From an uncultured Prevotella sp. (GTDB lineage: Bacteria; Bacteroidota; Bacteroidia; Bacteroidales; Bacteroidaceae), in the NCBI GenBank assembly GCA_900547085.1, contig URFI01000108.1, positions 1 through 7,865 of the forward strand: a DNA stretch of 7,865 nt, in the 5' to 3' direction. The position numbers were made by a program, and so were the translations under genes. Every line of letters starts with the position of its first letter. The stretch's first letter is position 1. Positions 6,810-7,865 of this stretch are shown here, one piece after another. The notes beneath the pieces were generated by a model, which was given only the letters and a program-made list of their open reading frames with translations, did no database searches and was not told the DNA's origin.

Positions 6810-6849
6810 GCGTATTTGTCCCCACCCTTCCTGTTGGTTGCAAATACGC
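6810..6849. other. Hairpin with 22-nt pyrimidine-rich loop downstream of the metalloprotease gene
   Basis: A perfect 9-bp inverted repeat, GCGTATTTG (6810-6818) and CAAATACGC (6841-6849), flanks a loop containing CCCC and CCC runs. It lies 150 bp past the stop at 7000 on the minus strand. There is no clear T run on either side, so a terminator role is doubtful; a protein-binding site or mRNA 3' structure is possible. I found no better terminator for the metalloprotease gene. Confidence 0.4.
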
Positions 6850-6999
6850 GAGTTTTGAAGACGATAGTAAAAATATTTCATGAAAAAGACAAACGGATTG
6901 CAGGCATGACGTGACTCATCACATCCCTACAATTCGGAACGTGAAGAATGACGCACCTACGGTTCAAAAATCATTTCAGACGGAATTATGTGTGCAATC

Positions 7000-7865
7000 T
7001 CAATATTTCAGAATTTTCTTTCCATTCGATATGTATATCCCCTTGGGCAGGACATCGAGTTTGGTTCCCACGAACTGCCCATTGAGATTATAAATTTTGG
7101 AAGGCTGGCGAGTATTGGGTTTGGCCTCAAGCTGTTGGATACCAGTTTCCTGCTTGCTCGTAGGTCCTATCACCTTTACGTCATCCAAGAAAAAGCGGTT
7201 GTAAGGCATAAATTGGATGGTTGTCGCTCCGGTTCCCGTGAAAGGAAACTTGATGGTAGTCCACTTCCCTCTTTCCAATGTAAAGACACCCAACAGCGAG
7301 TCGTTGATGTACACATCCAACGTGTTATCATCTTTTCCAAAAGGTGCAGCCACGAAGATGAGCGTGTCTTTACCGTGCGCATCAAATTCGGGTGACAACA
7401 CGGTGCCATTCTTTGACGATGTACCAAACTTTGCACATCGGTCGCCACCGTATGCGGCACCTGATGGCACGTTCCAGCCTTCCATATCCGTCATGAAATT
7501 ATTCATACTTCGGGCCACTTGCCCGCTAAACTTACCGTCATTTCCACCCGTGCCCTTACACTGGTCAAATGTTTCATGGAATAAAATGCCATCAGACGGC
7601 GTCTGATTCGGTTTTGTCAAGGCTGTAACTACCTTGAAACGAAAAGAAATGGTTCCGTCCTCATTTCTTGTAATCTCATTCACGTCCTTATTCATGAAAT
7701 AGGTTCCCCCTCTGTTCGCATTGAACAAGCGGGCCGCAGGCTTAGAATTGGCCGTCAAACTGTCATTAGCCTGATATGGATAGGCATCGCCTGCAATCTC
7801 TGAGGCACTATAATTTCCCCACATGTCGAGGTAAGCATCTGAATTGTCGGCGTGAAAAATGGTAC
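7000..7865 (-). CDS. C-terminal part of a secreted M6-family metalloprotease-like protein, 5' end outside window
   Basis: The frame is open to the right edge (287 residues visible), so the ATG at 7824 is internal. The first visible part, TIFHADNSDAYLDMWGN then AGDAYPYQANDSLT and later KDVNEITRNEDGTISFRF, resembles the stretch after the catalytic domain in Bacteroidales M6 peptidases; the HExxH zinc site would lie upstream and cannot be seen. Residues about 92-234 form a jelly-roll module of the choice-of-anchor or MAM-like type (ILFHETFDQCKGTGGNDG, DMEGWNVPSGAAYGG, FFLDDVKVIG). The last 40 or so residues (KIYNLNGQFVGTKLDVLPKG, then a short IYISNGKKILK-type end) look like a T9SS type A sorting tail, implying export to the surface or medium. 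Substrate is unknown. Other secreted Bacteroidales enzymes share the jelly-roll and tail, so the peptidase call is probable rather than certain. Confidence 0.75.
   Translation of the reverse strand, partial: TIFHADNSDAYLDMWGNYSASEIAGDAYPYQANDSLTANSKPAARLFNANRGGTYFMNKDVNEITRNEDGTISFRFKVVTALTKPNQTPSDGILFHETFDQCKGTGGNDGKFSGQVARSMNNFMTDMEGWNVPSGAAYGGDRCAKFGTSSKNGTVLSPEFDAHGKDTLIFVAAPFGKDDNTLDVYINDSLLGVFTLERGKWTTIKFPFTGTGATTIQFMPYNRFFLDDVKVIGPTSKQETGIQQLEAKPNTRQPSKIYNLNGQFVGTKLDVLPKGIYISNGKKILKY

Noticed and set aside
6880..6909. Nine-codon frame MKKTNGLQA on the plus strand
   Set aside because: It ends after nine codons, has no promoter or conserved context, and probably arises by chance.
6911..7093. 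Plus-strand frames at 6911-7093 and 6988-7395
   Set aside because: They mostly overlap the well-supported metalloprotease-like frame on the other strand and show no domain features.
1..7865. CRISPR arrays, tRNA or rRNA genes, insertion sequences, attachment sites
   Set aside because: I saw no regularly spaced repeats, no cloverleaf or rRNA signature, no transposase frame and no flanking inverted repeats of insertion-sequence type.

Overview
The window looks like a chromosomal piece from a Bacteroidales bacterium, most likely Prevotella or a close relative. Four things point there. The promoters fit the Bacteroidetes sigma consensus (TTG, about 19 bp, TAnnTTTG) rather than -35/-10. Starts lack Shine-Dalgarno sequences and sit in AT-rich leaders. 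Two large secreted proteins end in type IX secretion (T9SS)-like C-terminal sorting tails. The proteins resemble Bacteroidales families. Family assignments come from reading the translations; no database search was run.

Layout from left to right. Positions 2-676 (+) are the 3' part of a galactose mutarotase (aldose 1-epimerase) gene, entering from outside the window and followed by a strong intrinsic terminator (718-759). A spacer of about 320 bp without genes follows, then a near-perfect hairpin (1084-1126) that ends the leftward transcription unit and could work in both directions. Positions 5669 to 1151 (-) encode one very large secreted multidomain surface protein (about 1,500 residues). 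It is split into two overlapping reading frames (3720-5669 and 1151-3790). The junction is best explained by two missing G residues 32 nt apart, because the 33 nt between them encode sensible protein in the third frame.

Just upstream, at 5713-5865 (-), is a 50-codon gene for a small acidic protein that opens like a very common but uncharacterised class of Bacteroidales small proteins. It probably shares a promoter with the giant gene. That promoter region has a good -7 element (5942-5949), a run of nine G on the transcribed-sense strand exactly where the -33 element should be, and an 8-bp hairpin in the presumed 5' UTR. Together these suggest a switchable (phase-variable) surface protein locus.

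From about 5980 to 6999 no protein gene is evident. It does hold a textbook rightward promoter (6284-6313), followed about 40 nt later by a GTGA-loop hairpin with nine T (6356-6387). This is either a small RNA of about 70 nt or an attenuated leader whose gene is missing. Two further hairpins lie at 6685-6717 and 6810-6849. Finally, 7000-7865 (-) is the C-terminal part of a secreted M6-family metalloprotease-like protein that continues beyond the right edge.

The two secreted proteins probably share the T9SS-type export and anchoring route. Nothing links the mutarotase functionally to them: it is on the opposite strand and separated by terminators.
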